Assembly: GCA_001275005.1 (NCBI GenBank)
Contig: JWZX01003216.1
Coordinates: 1 to 48,883 of the forward strand
Direction: 5' to 3'
Source of the DNA: Chrysochromulina tobinii
Taxonomy: Eukaryota; Haptophyta; Prymnesiales; Chrysochromulinaceae
DNA length: 48,883 nt
Shown: piece by piece, positions 1 through 11,100 of the stretch
Position numbering within the stretch: the first letter of the stretch is position 1
Layout of the letters: every line of letters starts with the position of its first letter
Made by a program: the position numbers and the translations under genes
The notes under the pieces: generated by a model
Told to the model about the DNA's origin: nothing
The model's database searches: none
Seen by the model: the letters and a program-made list of their open reading frames with translations, nothing else

Positions 1-1
1 T

Positions 2-3000
2 GACGATAAGGTCCAAGACTACTTTGCTGCGCACGCAGCCCTCGAAGCGCGCAAGGCCTTTGAGCGGAAATATGGGCCCATCCCGCCTTCGAACCGCGAC
101 GTCGAGCCGGACGAGGAGAGCTTCGAGAAGGCGTTTGGAGGCGGACCAGATCGCGCCAAACAGCTTGTCGCGGCCTACCGCGCCGCTACAGTTGCGGCTC
201 AACAGGCAAGCACCGCCGGGGAGGTGGGCAGCAAGCCCAACCCAACTGGCGCCGCCGCCACGGCCGATGCCAAAAAGAAGCTCCAGAAAACGATAAAATC
301 TGCATCCGAGCTCTTCAAGAGCGTACCGATCCCCTTTAACGACCCTAGTGCCGCTGAGCGCCTCGGGATGGTCTGCCTGTTTGCGACGCTCCGTGGCCCG
401 GACCTTTTGGAGCGGCTTCAGAGCAGGCACACCGAGCTCGCCTCCCAGTACGGCCAGGGTGCGGAGCTGTGGAGCTTCGCACAGTATCGAGAGGCATTTG
501 AGGCGATCCCCGAGCTCAAGGAACTGGTTCGCACGCCATTCATGCAGCAGGTGCGCCGCTTGAGAAGCACCGCTTGAGCCTTTCAGACCAAAAGCGTGTG
601 CTTCAGCCCTCTCACACCATGATGCTGGCCTGTGTGCCCCTCGCAGATCATCGTGGAGATCCTTCACAACCTAGCGGCGGCGGCGAGCCCCGCAGAGCCT
701 GCTCTCAAGTCCGAGATGCTTGCACTACTTGGCAACGAGGCGGTGACGAACGCGTGCTGGGCGCAGTTGCGCATTGCGGCCAAGGCGGAGAACGACCCGC
801 CATTGCTGCCGAATGGGCTTGGCGATATCCGAGAGGCTCTGGATGACTCGCAGCAAGGCGATAGGTACCGCAAGATGTACGAACGACTGAAGAGACGCGC
901 GGACGCTGTGCATCAACGTCTCGATGCTCTCGGTGAAAAGAAGCTGACTGCTGACGGCCTGCTTCGCATTCTGCTGCGCGTGCTTGCCCGCAAGCCCGTG
1001 CGGCGCCTCTTCATCTACGAGCTCTGGACTAGGATGTGGTGCGCGCCTTTTCATCCCCCGCCGCACACACGTGCTACACACCGCCACATTTCCAAACTCG
1101 GCGTGTCACCCCTTTTCTCTCCAATGGCAGGATCCAACGCGAGGCGGACAAGGGAGCGGGCCGGGCGACCGGCGCGACGCCCGCCAAAGTCGTGCTGGAG
1201 GCGGACGCGCTTGGCAGGTCGCTCGCACTTCGGATGACGATCGAAAACGTGTCCAAGCTGGACATGGTGGGGTCTGGCAGCGAGCTCATTCGCCGCCTAG
1301 AGACTAGCAGTGCTCCTTCGCCATTCGCCGCCTACCTTCAGGACGAGGAGGTGATGGCCATGCTCAAGGCGGCGCCCCTGACGACTCGCTCCGGGGAGCT
1401 GAGCTTTGTCCACAAGACGGTTCAGGAGTACCTGGCGGCGAGCGGCCTAGTCGCCTCGCTCCACCGCGCCTTTGACGGCACGAGCCTCACGGACGTTGAG
1501 TTCCTTCTGGACGAGCTCCTGCAGGCCAAGGCGAGTAAGCGCACGAATCAAGCGACGAAATCCATCTGGACGAGTGAGCCTGCTGTTGGAGATGCAGAGG
1601 TCGCTGCCAACGCAGCTCGGTTGCTAAAGTCGGCCAAGGCGCGTCCACTCGAGCGGCTGTTGGCGGGCCTGCCCGCCTCGCCTCTGTCGCAGCTGCGCCT
1701 TGCGCGCGAGGAGGATGGCTCGGTCATCGAGGAGCAGGTGCTCGACTTTCTGGTCGACGCGGTGCTGTCGGACACTGGCTTAGCTGCGCAGCTGCGCGTG
1801 CTGCGCAAGCTTGTTGGCGCGGTGGAGCTGCACGGCGGCGTGCTCGAGCAAGTTGGCCGCAACCTGCAGACGCTGCTGACCGCAAGGCTGGCCAAGCGGG
1901 CGCACGGGACGCTGCTGCACGAGGCGGCAAGGGAGGGCAACGTGGCGGTGCTGTGCCTTGCGCTCGATGCATGCAAGGACATGGCGGCGGAGAGCGAGTC
2001 CAACGCGGCAAAAGGGATGGCGGGCGATGCGGCGATTAAGGTGGCGGCGGTCGACGCGCCCGATGACCGCGGGCAAACGGCGCTGTACGTGGCAGCTGTA
2101 GCCGGCAACGAAGAGGTGGTGATGCTCCTGCTTGAGAACGGCGCAAACGCTGGCGCGCGAGCCCATCTTGTGGCGGAGCTGGCCATGGTCAAGAACAAGG
2201 TGGGCAGTCAAGACAGCGAGCACGGTGCACGCGTGCGTGGGCTGGTTGCAAAAGGTTGCGTTCCACAATTTGAGGACAATGGCCGTTCGAGTCGTTTCAT
2301 TGACGAAAACCTTGCCGTCGGCGCGTGGATGGCTGGGCTCACCTCCGCTGCCGTGGAGAATGGCTGCTGGCGGTTTGAGGTGGAGGTGGTTGAGGTGCCC
2401 ATCGAGCAGGAGGTAGAGGTTAATGCAGCGGGTCACAGAGATGATGTCTGGGGGCTCAGAAATTGTTCGAGATGCCCCCCCGAGCTGAGCGTTGGGTGGA
2501 GCGCGGACGACGCTGTTGTGGACGCCTTCATTCCTCCCGGTGTTGAGGGGGATCTGATTGCGATAGCGACGTGTAATGAGGATGTTTATGGGAAGAAGAT
2601 GGAGGCAGTGCGCGGCGTCACCCTCGGCCGTGATACAAGCTCCATTGGGTTCGAGAGCCGCGGCACCATCTACTGCAACGTACCATTCGAGATCTCTTGG
2701 GTCCACGGCAGCTCAAGTTTCTTTGACTCAATGAGTGTCAGTGGTATGGCGGGAATGGCGCCAAGCGCGCTTCAAAAATGGAGCAGAGGCGACAAGCTGG
2801 GCGTGGCAATCGACATGACACGCCACGTCGCTTTCTTTGCGATCAACGATGGCGAGTGGGTCGAGGTGCCACTGCCAAAGGAGGAGAAGCGCTTCTTTCC
2901 GGCACTGAGCGGTCGGTTCAGCGGTGGCGAACTACGGCTGAGCATCGGTGAGCGTGGCGATAACGGCTGGCGCAAGCGTGAGCCGCCGCCCGGCACGGGC

Positions 3001-5941
3001 CCATTCCGCGCAATCAAGGACGCCGCCACAGGCAACGCGCCCGCCCTGGCTGCGGCCGCTTCCGGCCACATAACTGTTGCGCGTGCGTTGCTCGAGAGTG
3101 ATGCTAGCGTGTGGGCAGACGTAGAGCGCGAGCACCGGTGGACGCTTCTGCACGCGTCCGCCCGGTGGAACGACAAAGCGCTGATGGAAGAGGCACTCAA
3201 GCATGCCCCTGGCGCAGAGAGCATGCGTGATGCGGAGGGGCTGTTCCCGGTCGAGCTCGCCGCCCTCCATCAGCAGAAGAATGTGCTGGCAGCGCTGCTG
3301 AAGCGCGACGTCGTGCAAGATTCGTTTGCGCCATTGAAGGACCTCCTGACTGTCTTCCCGAAGGTGCTCGACCTCTCAGAAAGGAAGCCTCCACTTGGGC
3401 CGCGAAATGCGGAGTTGCTTAGCGGACTGCTCCTTGTGCGCGGTGAGGGGTGCCACGAACTGAACCTGCGCGGGCAGAACCTTCGAACAAGCGGGTCGAA
3501 GGCACTAGCAAAGGCACTGAGGATCAACGGCACATTGACGTCCGTCGAGCTCGGAGACAACACGCTCGGGGACGAGGGCTGGGGCGCCATCTTTGCCGCC
3601 ATCTGCGGCAACAAGGACAGCAAGATCATGTCCTTGCACGCGTCCTCCGAGAACATCGGTCCAGCTGGTGTCAAGCTGATCGCCGAGGCGCTCCGCACAA
3701 GCGTCACAGGCGCGTTGACACGCGTCGACGTCCGCAAAAACAACATTGTGGGCGACGGCGCTGCGCAGCTCGCAGCCACTGTCCTTGGAAACCTCAAGAT
3801 CGAGATGTTCAACGAGGTCCCGATCAAGGAGATGCGTGCCGACTCGTTCACGGAGCTGGACTTGAAGGGGAATGGCGTCGGAGTCGAGGGAGGCATGGTC
3901 GTTGCGGGTCTCATACCCGCTATGGGCGCGCTGACGAGCCTGGATCTCTCCAACAATGCACTCTGCGGAGTGTGGTCCAAAGGCGGCACGGTCAGCGGTA
4001 CCTACACTGAAGAAGGCATCACAGCGATTGCGGACGCCCTGCGCGTCAATGGCGCGTTGACCCGCGTCGACGTCCGCAAAAACAACATTGCGGGTGACAG
4101 CGCTGCGCGGCTCGCAGCTGCTGTCCTTGGCAACCTCATGATCGAGAAGTTCAATGAGATCCCGATCAAGGAGATGCGCGCCAACTCATTCACGGAGCTG
4201 GACCTGAAGGGGAAGGGGACGTGGCCTATTGGAGTCGAGGGAGGCATGGTCGTTGCGGGTCTCATGCCCGTCATGGGCGGGCTGACGAGTCTCAACCTTA
4301 GCTTCAACCAGCTGTGCGGCCTCGAACTTACACTGTTTTCTCGTGGAGGAGGAACTTACACTGCAGAGGGCATCACAGCGATTGCCGACGCCATGCGCAT
4401 CAATGGCGCGCTGACGGTGACCAACCTTCTGGGCAATCAGCTCGACGCTGAGTCCGCCAAGATGCTCGCTGAGGTCGCCAAACAGAAGGGGATCTCGCTC
4501 TGCGGCATCCAGCGTGACCAGACCACCGCTGACTTCCGCAATGAGCGCCTCCAGCCGCCCGATGCTATCCTGCTGGCGTCGGACCTGTCACAGGCCGTTG
4601 TCACAGGCGTGCTGACGGAGGTACCCTGAGCTCAGCTGTGCTCCCTCAGCCCAGATGTGCTCCCTCTTGCACTGATTTCTGGAGGTCCCTAATGCATAGG
4701 TGAACTTGGATGGGTTTGCTCTCCCTGTCAAGAAGCTCAAAGGCACCGACCCCGTTGAGATGCTCGACCTCTCGGGCAAGAATCTTGGCGTTGCCTCTGC
4801 GGTTGTGATCGCCTCCTTGATCGGCGTTAATGGCGGGCTGACAAAGGTACTCGCTTTCTGACCCCCTACACATCCCTTTTCTGTTATCTAATCCACGCCT
4901 TTGCTTTGAATGGTATTGCAGCTGGACCTCTCAAACAATAAGCTGTGCGGCATCGATGATGATGGCGAAGGAACTTACAATGCGGAGGGCATCACAGCAA
5001 TTGCCGACGCTTTGCGCGTCAATGGCGGGCTGACGTCGCTCAACCTCTCGTCGAATGGAATCGGAGGCTACTGGGACGACGACCAGGAAACATTCGTTTT
5101 CACCCTTGAGGGGCCAAAAGCTATTGCAGATGCACTTTTGGTCAATGGCGCGCTGACGGCTCTGAATTTGTCCAACAACTACCTCAATAGTGAGAGCGTA
5201 AGTGCAGTCTGCGAGGCCATCCAGAGCAACAAGGAGACCAAGCTTGCGTCGCTCAACATGGGCAAGAACCGCTTCGGTCCAGTGGGAGCAAAGTCAGTGG
5301 CGGCCATGGTGGCCGTCACAGGCGCACTGACGAAGCTGTCACTCGCCAAAAACGAGTTGGGGGAGGTGGGCACCAAGGCCATCTGTGAGGCACTAGAACA
5401 GAACAAGACGCTTAAGGAGCTCGACATCAGCGGCAGCCACAATGGCAGCAACATCGGAGGGTCAGCAGGTGCCAAGCATGTAGCCAAGATGCTTGGCGTC
5501 AACGGCGCGCTGACCAAAATGAGGTACGTTTCGCCTCAAACTTGAGGGACCTTTGGGCCATAATCCCTGGCATGCCAACGTTTGTGCACGTTGCGTGCTC
5601 CATGGCTGTTGTGTAAAGCAGCGCTCTGACGCTGTTGCTCTGCCGCTGCTGCTCTTTTGTGAAAGAGCCCTGCGCCTCTGCTCTGCGTTCCCGCACGCTG
5701 CATGTCCTGCAAAAGGAGCGCTCCTTCCTTGCATCCTGCCATCGGATGCTCACTACTGGTCTTTGCTCCTTCCTTGCATATCCTGCCATCGGACGCTCAC
5801 CACTGCTCCTTGCCACCTGACGACGATGCCCCTCTGCCCACTCTCTGTGTGCGCAGCCTCGGCAACAATCACCTCGATGAGCAAGCCACGCAAGCCCTCC
5901 GAGACGCTTGTCGAGGCGCCCCATCCCACTTGGAGCTCTGA
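2..5941 (+). CDS. NLR-like protein: STAND-type region, ankyrin, SPRY, ankyrin, LRR (5' end missing)
   Basis: I read six exons: 2-550, 647-1035, 1131-4620, 4700-4846, 4922-5523 and 5857-5941. They give about 1753 residues with the N-terminus outside the window. The order is: a segment with ELVRTPFM, as in P-loop STAND/NACHT-like proteins; a helical part ending SFVHKTVQEYLAA, like the NACHT-associated winged helix; ankyrin repeats (about 1909-2160, TLLHEAAREGN and GQTALYVAAVAGN); a SPRY domain (about 2290-2960, with LSVGW and GVAIDM); more ankyrin repeats (about 3040-3310); and a long RI-type LRR array (3390-5935) of L-L-L-N units. Two LRR blocks of about 330 nt (from about 3715 and 4053) are near duplicates. 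The P-loop itself would lie upstream, so NTPase function is inferred. The role is probably ligand sensing or scaffolding; immune function is an analogy to animal and plant NLRs, not shown by the sequence. Confidence 0.8.
5524..5856 (+). repeat. Last intron of the NLR-like gene with imperfect tandem repeats
   Basis: This 333-nt GT-AG intron is much longer than the other four in the gene (75-96 nt). It contains two imperfect copies of a unit with CTCCTTCCTTGCAT and CCATCGGA-GCTCAC, followed by a partial third. No coding potential is seen in it. Confidence 0.6.
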
Positions 5942-6228
5942 GTGGCTCAAGCGCTCGCCCAGCTGTGAACCGCCCGGCTTCCCAACGACGAACATGCTGG
6001 AGCTCTGCGACCCGGTGTGAGTAAGCAATTCAAGCGCACGCGCCCCGTCAAGCATGAGGCCGTGATCGAGTTCGATGAGATCGAGTTCGATGTGGGCGAG
6101 CCGCCCGCACAGATGTGGGCGGGCCGCCTGCAAGTGCCTCGCCCATCCATAGCCCGCTTGCGCGCCGCGGTGCCAGCCAGCGCTGGAGTGCGCTCGTGAC
6201 CGCGCCCAGCTCGCGCATCGCGCGCATC

Positions 6229-6762
6229 ATGCGCCCCGTGCTCGACGAGGCGTGCTGGGCTGCCTTTGTGGCCCGCGCCAACGCGCACTACCGTGCCGCC
6301 TTCCTCGCCGCATTCAACGGCCTGCTTCTGAGGTGCGTCGGGAGGGTGAGCGGCGCGCCGTGCCCCCGCGACGCCACGGTCGACCTCTCCGCGCCCGACG
6401 CGGCCAACTGGCTCGCGCACCTCCACCTCGACCACGAGCAGGACCTGCAGATCACGTGCGATATGTGGAAGGCAGCACTGCCACCCTCGCCCGCAGCGTG
6501 GGATGACGGCATCAACGGCCCTCTCCTGTGCCACTTGCTCTTCGGCGTGCGCAACGACCCGCTCCACGGCGCGGCGATGGTACGCTTCCGGTGCGGCCCG
6601 CTGGGCTTGGGCAGCGGAGCTGGCTTTTGTACGCCGCCACACTGCGTGCTTTTTCCCCTGCACCCTCATGGCCGCTCACACCCCACGCGTACCCACGCTC
6701 CTTCCTTAGGCCACCAGCTGAACATGCCACACTACCGAAGGCTGCGCAACGTGGCGGCGTGA
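6229..6762 (+). CDS. Small hypothetical protein, possibly HNH-like
   Basis: Two exons, 6229-6628 and 6710-6762, about 150 residues. The 81-nt intron was chosen because removing it gives FCHQLN, matching YCHKLN in the broken copy downstream. The frame is open either way. Visible features are LHLDHEQDL followed by TC-x-MW, then WDDGINGPLLCHLLFG and FRCGP. The His/Asp/Cys-rich pattern recalls small HNH-type nucleases, but I do not recognise the family firmly. The first in-frame ATG is at 6229; the frame is open upstream to 6115, so an upstream exon is possible. A strong donor-like GTGAGTAAG at about 6015 supports that possibility. Confidence 0.4.
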   Translation: MRPVLDEACWAAFVARANAHYRAAFLAAFNGLLLRCVGRVSGAPCPRDATVDLSAPDAANWLAHLHLDHEQDLQITCDMWKAALPPSPAAWDDGINGPLLCHLLFGVRNDPLHGAAMVRFRCGPLGLGSGAGFCTPPHCVLFPLHPHGRSHPTRTHAPSLGHQLNMPHYRRLRNVAA

Positions 6763-6771
6763 CGTGTGTGG

Positions 6772-6865
6772 GAGAGACGCAGCACACGGGGAGGGACGCA
6801 GCACACGGGGAGGGACGCAGCATACGGCGGGTTGCGGGGAGGGACGCAACACACGGGGAGGGATG
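6772..6865 (+). repeat. Short tandem repeat, unit about 19 nt
   Basis: Three to four copies of a unit containing GCAGCACACGGGGAGGGAC lie between the small gene and its broken copy. Confidence 0.6.
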
Positions 6866-6944
6866 GCCATTCTTGCAGCATGCAGGGACGAGGAGCGATG
6901 ATGGCGTATGTCACGTCGACGTTGAAGTTGCGTGGGCATACGCG

Positions 6945-7240
6945 ACGCTCGGCTCGACCTTGAGCAGGACTTGGTCGTGACGTGCGAATTGTGTGGGTGC
7001 AGGCGCTCGCGGCGCTTCCGCGCGCGCCCGCCACGTGGGACGACGGCGTCGACGGCGCGCTGCTGTGCCACTGCTCTTCTTGGTGCACGATGACCCGGCG
7101 GAAGAGGCGGCGATGCTGCGCTTCCGTTGCGGCCCCGTGCACGGGCAGCACGGCACCAAGACTAACTACTGTCACAAGCTCAACCGTTTATCAACAATTA
7201 TGTCGCACTACCGCGGCCTGAGCGACGTCGCACTCAACAG
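6945..7240 (+). pseudogene. Degenerate tandem copy of the 6229-6762 gene
   Basis: The DNA matches the upstream gene from the HLDHEQDL region to the end. Recognisable pieces, in shifting frames, are LEQDLVVTCEL, WDDGVDGALLCH, LRFRCGP and YCHKLN. At least two frame disruptions are visible: extra bases near 6989-6998 (GAATTGTGTGGG) and a missing base near 7070 (GCCACTGCTCTTC where GCCACTTGCTCTTC is expected). I read it as a decayed duplicate rather than a separate gene. Confidence 0.5.
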
Positions 7241-8175
7241 TGGTCTTGGCATGAATGGAGGTGGCTGCTCGCTGTGTGCAGTGGTGTCGCATTCTCAGCT
7301 GTACCGTCACGGCTATATGCGCGCTACAGATGTACAACCGGCCTAATCAAGTATATAATCTCCTTTACGTTACCTTACCGACCGGCCGGCGGGGACCGCT
7401 CTCGCACGGCAGCATGCACGGCAGCGACGGCAGAGAACGGAAGCGACTCGCTCGGGCTCCGCTCGTGGTCGTGCCGTGCCCGCGGCGTGTCTCGCGGTCG
7501 TGCGGTTACGTTAATAACGTTAGCCGTTGAAGAGATGAATAATACGATTGGAGTATTGAAAACGCGCAGTTTCCTCCAGTCTCAGGCGTCTGAAGATATA
7601 TAAGTCGCCAGATCGGATACTGGGGGTTCTCGCGCATCCGAGAACCGTGCCTGTCTGGAGCGGCGGGTGAGATGCTAGGCCGCGCGCCGATCGGCGCGCG
7701 TCAGTGGGCGATCTCGAAAATCCTGGAGCCCCCAGGGGCGCTCCGGAATTTCCTCGCATGCACACCGGGAAAGAATACCTTATAAGGATCTTTGGTGCTT
7801 CCACAGAGGCTCGCGAGAACTAAATCGAGGCGAGCGCAAGCATCGTGACCGTCGCGAACCAGCGACAGCACATTCTCTCTCTCTTGAAACCCGCCCACCC
7901 GCAACCCACTCTGCAAGTGATACTCGATAGATCGCATGTAGTATGGTATTTATTTGTGTGTACCCCTAACCAGACCGTCGGCTTGGGAAGCGCCCGGTCT
8001 GGTCAGGGATTGGGGAAGAATAAAAGGCAAACCAACTCAATACCTCTTCAATAACCATACAAAGAACAGCTGGAGCGGGAAGACAGCGTACGCGGTACGG
8101 TTTTTAGTCGCGCCACATCTTCAAGTCACATCACCCGTTCAACACAATCATGCCCGCTCCACAACCCGCCTGACA
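7241..8175. other. Intergenic region with hairpins and TATA-like sites, no gene seen
   Basis: No supportable reading frame is seen. TATA-like sequences occur at 7352-7359 (TATATAAT) and 7594-7602 (TATATAAG). From 7622 to about 7745 there are successive strong inverted repeats (see the separate entry). The rest shows no recognised feature. The left end may be 3' flank of the pseudogene and the right end is 3' flank of the CoA synthase gene. Confidence 0.5.
7591..7750 (+). ncRNA. Possible structured RNA: TATA-like box followed by three hairpins
   Basis: Stems seen directly: 7625-7632 pairs with 7639-7646 (GGTTCTCG/CGAGAACC, 6-nt loop). 7681-7700 is a perfect 20-nt palindrome. About 7723-7745 forms an imperfect hairpin (GGAGC-CCCC / GGGG-GCTCC). 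A TATATAAG lies about 25 nt upstream of the first stem. I could not match it to U1, U2, U4, U5, U6, SRP or RNase P cores. It could equally be a mobile-element remnant. Confidence 0.2.
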
Positions 8176-11100
8176 TCACTGCCGCCTGTCGCAGTGGAGC
8201 CGCCTGGCGAGTCGCGCGCGTTCGGCGGCCATGTTGGCACGCGCCGCTCCCTCGAGCTCCGCCGCGCCCTCCGCTGAGAAGTAGAGGCGCTCGTGCGCCA
8301 GGTAGGAGGAGAGGAAGCCCGTGCGCCCCTCGAGCCAGCGATCGAGCGGGGCCCACGCGTACTCGAGGCGCACCTGCATGCAAGCTCATCAGAGGAGGTC
8401 ATCAGAGTGGGATGCAGGCGCGTACTCGAGGCACACCTGGCCATCAGTGGCCATCAGTGGCCATCAGAGGCCATCAGAGGCCATCAGTGGCCATCAGATG
8501 CATGGGCAGACTCGAGGCGCACCTGGCGCGCGTATTCCGCATAGGCATTCGGGGGCAACCCCAGCACCGCAATATCGGCGTCCAAAAAGTGTGCCAAATC
8601 CGCCTTCGCTTCGCCTTTGAAGTGCGTCGCCGTCCGTTCGATGAGCGCGGCGACGATGTCCACGTCGTCGGGCGAGAGTTTCGTCGCTGTGCCTGATGAG
8701 GGAGGTCATCAGAGGTCATCAGAGGTCATCAGAGAGGTCGGGCGAGAGTTTCGTCGCGCATGCACCAAAGCGTCGCCACATTTCGGCAGATCGCATCTCG
8801 TTGTGCGAGGCGCTCGGGTCGTAGACGGCATCATGGAAGAACGCGGCCAGCTTGACGAGCAGCGGGCGCTGCAGCAGGCCACGGGCTTCGAGGGCTTCGA
8901 TGCGAGCCAGCAGCGCCTTCACGTGCTCCATCGAGTGGTACCTGATTAGTGACGCAATCAGAGGCCATCAGAGGCCATCAGAGGCCATCAGAGGTCATCT
9001 GAGGTCATCCGAGAACATCAGTGGGGTCATCGGAGGTCATCTGAGGGGTCATCAGAGGTCATCCGCAACCATCAGCGGCAATCACGTACCAGCGGCAGGC
9101 TGAGCACAGCTCATCGCACAGGGTGCCCCACCAGCGTGAAGCATGCGCCGCCCCGACGCCCGCGGACACACAGAGAGCGTAAAACTGCCCCGCAGTCGAG
9201 TGTAACGGTTGCATGCGCAGCAAGCACTGACGCCGTCGGCGCGCGCCCTCGAGCGCCGTCGCGAGCTGCTGACGTGTCGCCTCCTCGCTGAACGCAGACG
9301 AGAGGGGCACATGTGCGCGCGCGAGGCGCTGCTCAGTCGTCATCTGCTTAGCTATCCGTGCCTCCGCTTGCTCGGTCGAGAGGCCATTACCTGAGGACAG
9401 ACGCAATCAGAATGCAATCAGAATGCACTCAGACTGCAATCAGCCTGCAATCAGCCTGCAATCAGAGGCAATTACGGCTAGCGAGTCGCTCGAGGACGGC
9501 GGGGTGGCTCGCGCTGATGACCCAGACTTCGTCCACCATCGCATCCCACTGGGCTTCGAGAAGGACGGCCGCCTCCATGACCACCACCTGGGCCTTGGAC
9601 GCGGCAATCTTCGATGCCGCGAGAGCCGCAGTCGCGGGCCACACGATGTCGGTGAGGCGCTTCATGTTGGCTCCGCCATCTTCATGAAAGACGAGCGCGC
9701 CGAGCGCCTTTCGATCGATCGTGCCATCCGCGCTCACGATCGCGTTGCCGAATGCGGCCACCAGCGCCGCAAACGGGGGAGTACCGGGCTGGTATGCCTC
9801 GTGTGCGAGCAAATCGCAATCGATCGCCTCGAGCCAGCCGCCACCGGCGCCGCCATCGATGGCGCCAGCAGCTGCCATCTCGCCCGCGAGCTCAGCAGCA
9901 GATGCCATCTCGCTCGCGAGCTCAACGAGCATCTTGCGCGCGGTCGACTTTCCCGACGCGATCCCGCCCGTCAGCCCGATGACGTACGGACCATGTTCGG
10001 GAGTGCGCCGGCACCTGATGACAGATGCAATCAACATGCAATCAGCATGCAATCAGCATGCAATCAACATGCAATCAGCATGCACTCAGCATGCACTCAG
10101 CATGCACTCAGCATGCAATCAGTATGCAATCAGCATACAATCAGCATGCAATCAGCATGTTCGAAAGTGCGCCGGCACCAGTGACGTTCCAGTCCGAGAC
10201 GTGAGCCTCGGAGCTGTGCGAGCTGGGCGCGCCGTGCGTCCGTGGAGCTCACCTGAGGGGCAGGGCGCTGTGGTGAGCACTTGCATGCAAGGCGAGCGCG
10301 CCGTGCGTCCGTGCAGCTCACCTTGTCCTCCTCCTCCTCAATGCAATCAGATGCAATCAGATGCAATCAGATGCAATCAGATGCAATTACATGGCCTCAC
10401 CTTGTCCTCCTCGGCCACCGCCGCCACCGCCGTCGCCGCCGCCGCCGCGCCGACAGCCGAGGACGCGGGCGGCGCGGGCGGCGCGTCCGCCACGAGCGGC
10501 ATCGTGATGACCCTCAACGGGGGAAGGACCACCCCGTCGGAATGGGCACCCTGCGCACGCTTGGCATTGCATGCGGCGCCACCCGACGCCGTCTCTGCCG
10601 ATACGACGATCGCCTCGAGAGCGCCGTCGCGGGTGGCGGGGCCGTATCCGTCCTGAGGAGGCAATCAGCATGCACTCAGAGATGCAACCACACGCCCATC
10701 CTCCTTATCAGAGCTCATCAGCGCTCATCAGCGCTCATCAGAGCTCATCAGAGCTCATCAGAGCTCATCAGCGCTCATCAGAGCTCATCAGAGCTCATCA
10801 GCGCCCGGCAGAGCGGCCACCATCAGCGGCCATCATCAGCGGCCATCAGCGGCCATCAGCGGCAATCATCAGTGGCCATCATCAGCGGCCATCAGCGGCC
10901 ATCAGCGGCCATCATCAGTGGCCATCATCAGCGGCCATCAGCGGCCCTCCGAGCGGCTTGATCTGTGAACGTTCACAGACCTGCAGAGCACTCAGTTCGA
11001 GCTTGATCGACGGCTTGATCGAGTGAACGAAGTCGTCGACGAGGGCGAGCCGGAGCTCGATCGGCTGCATGGAGGGGGTGTCGAGCGCGCCGTGATGAGC

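Noticed and set aside
8420-8510. Short regular repeats in many places resembling a CRISPR array
   Set aside because: Units are 10-12 nt with no spacers, lie inside eukaryotic introns and follow gene sense; there are no cas genes.
10571-11026. Plus-strand frame of 151 codons over the CoA synthase intron 2
   Set aside because: It is translated repeat (HQSSSALIS) and runs antisense to a spliced gene.
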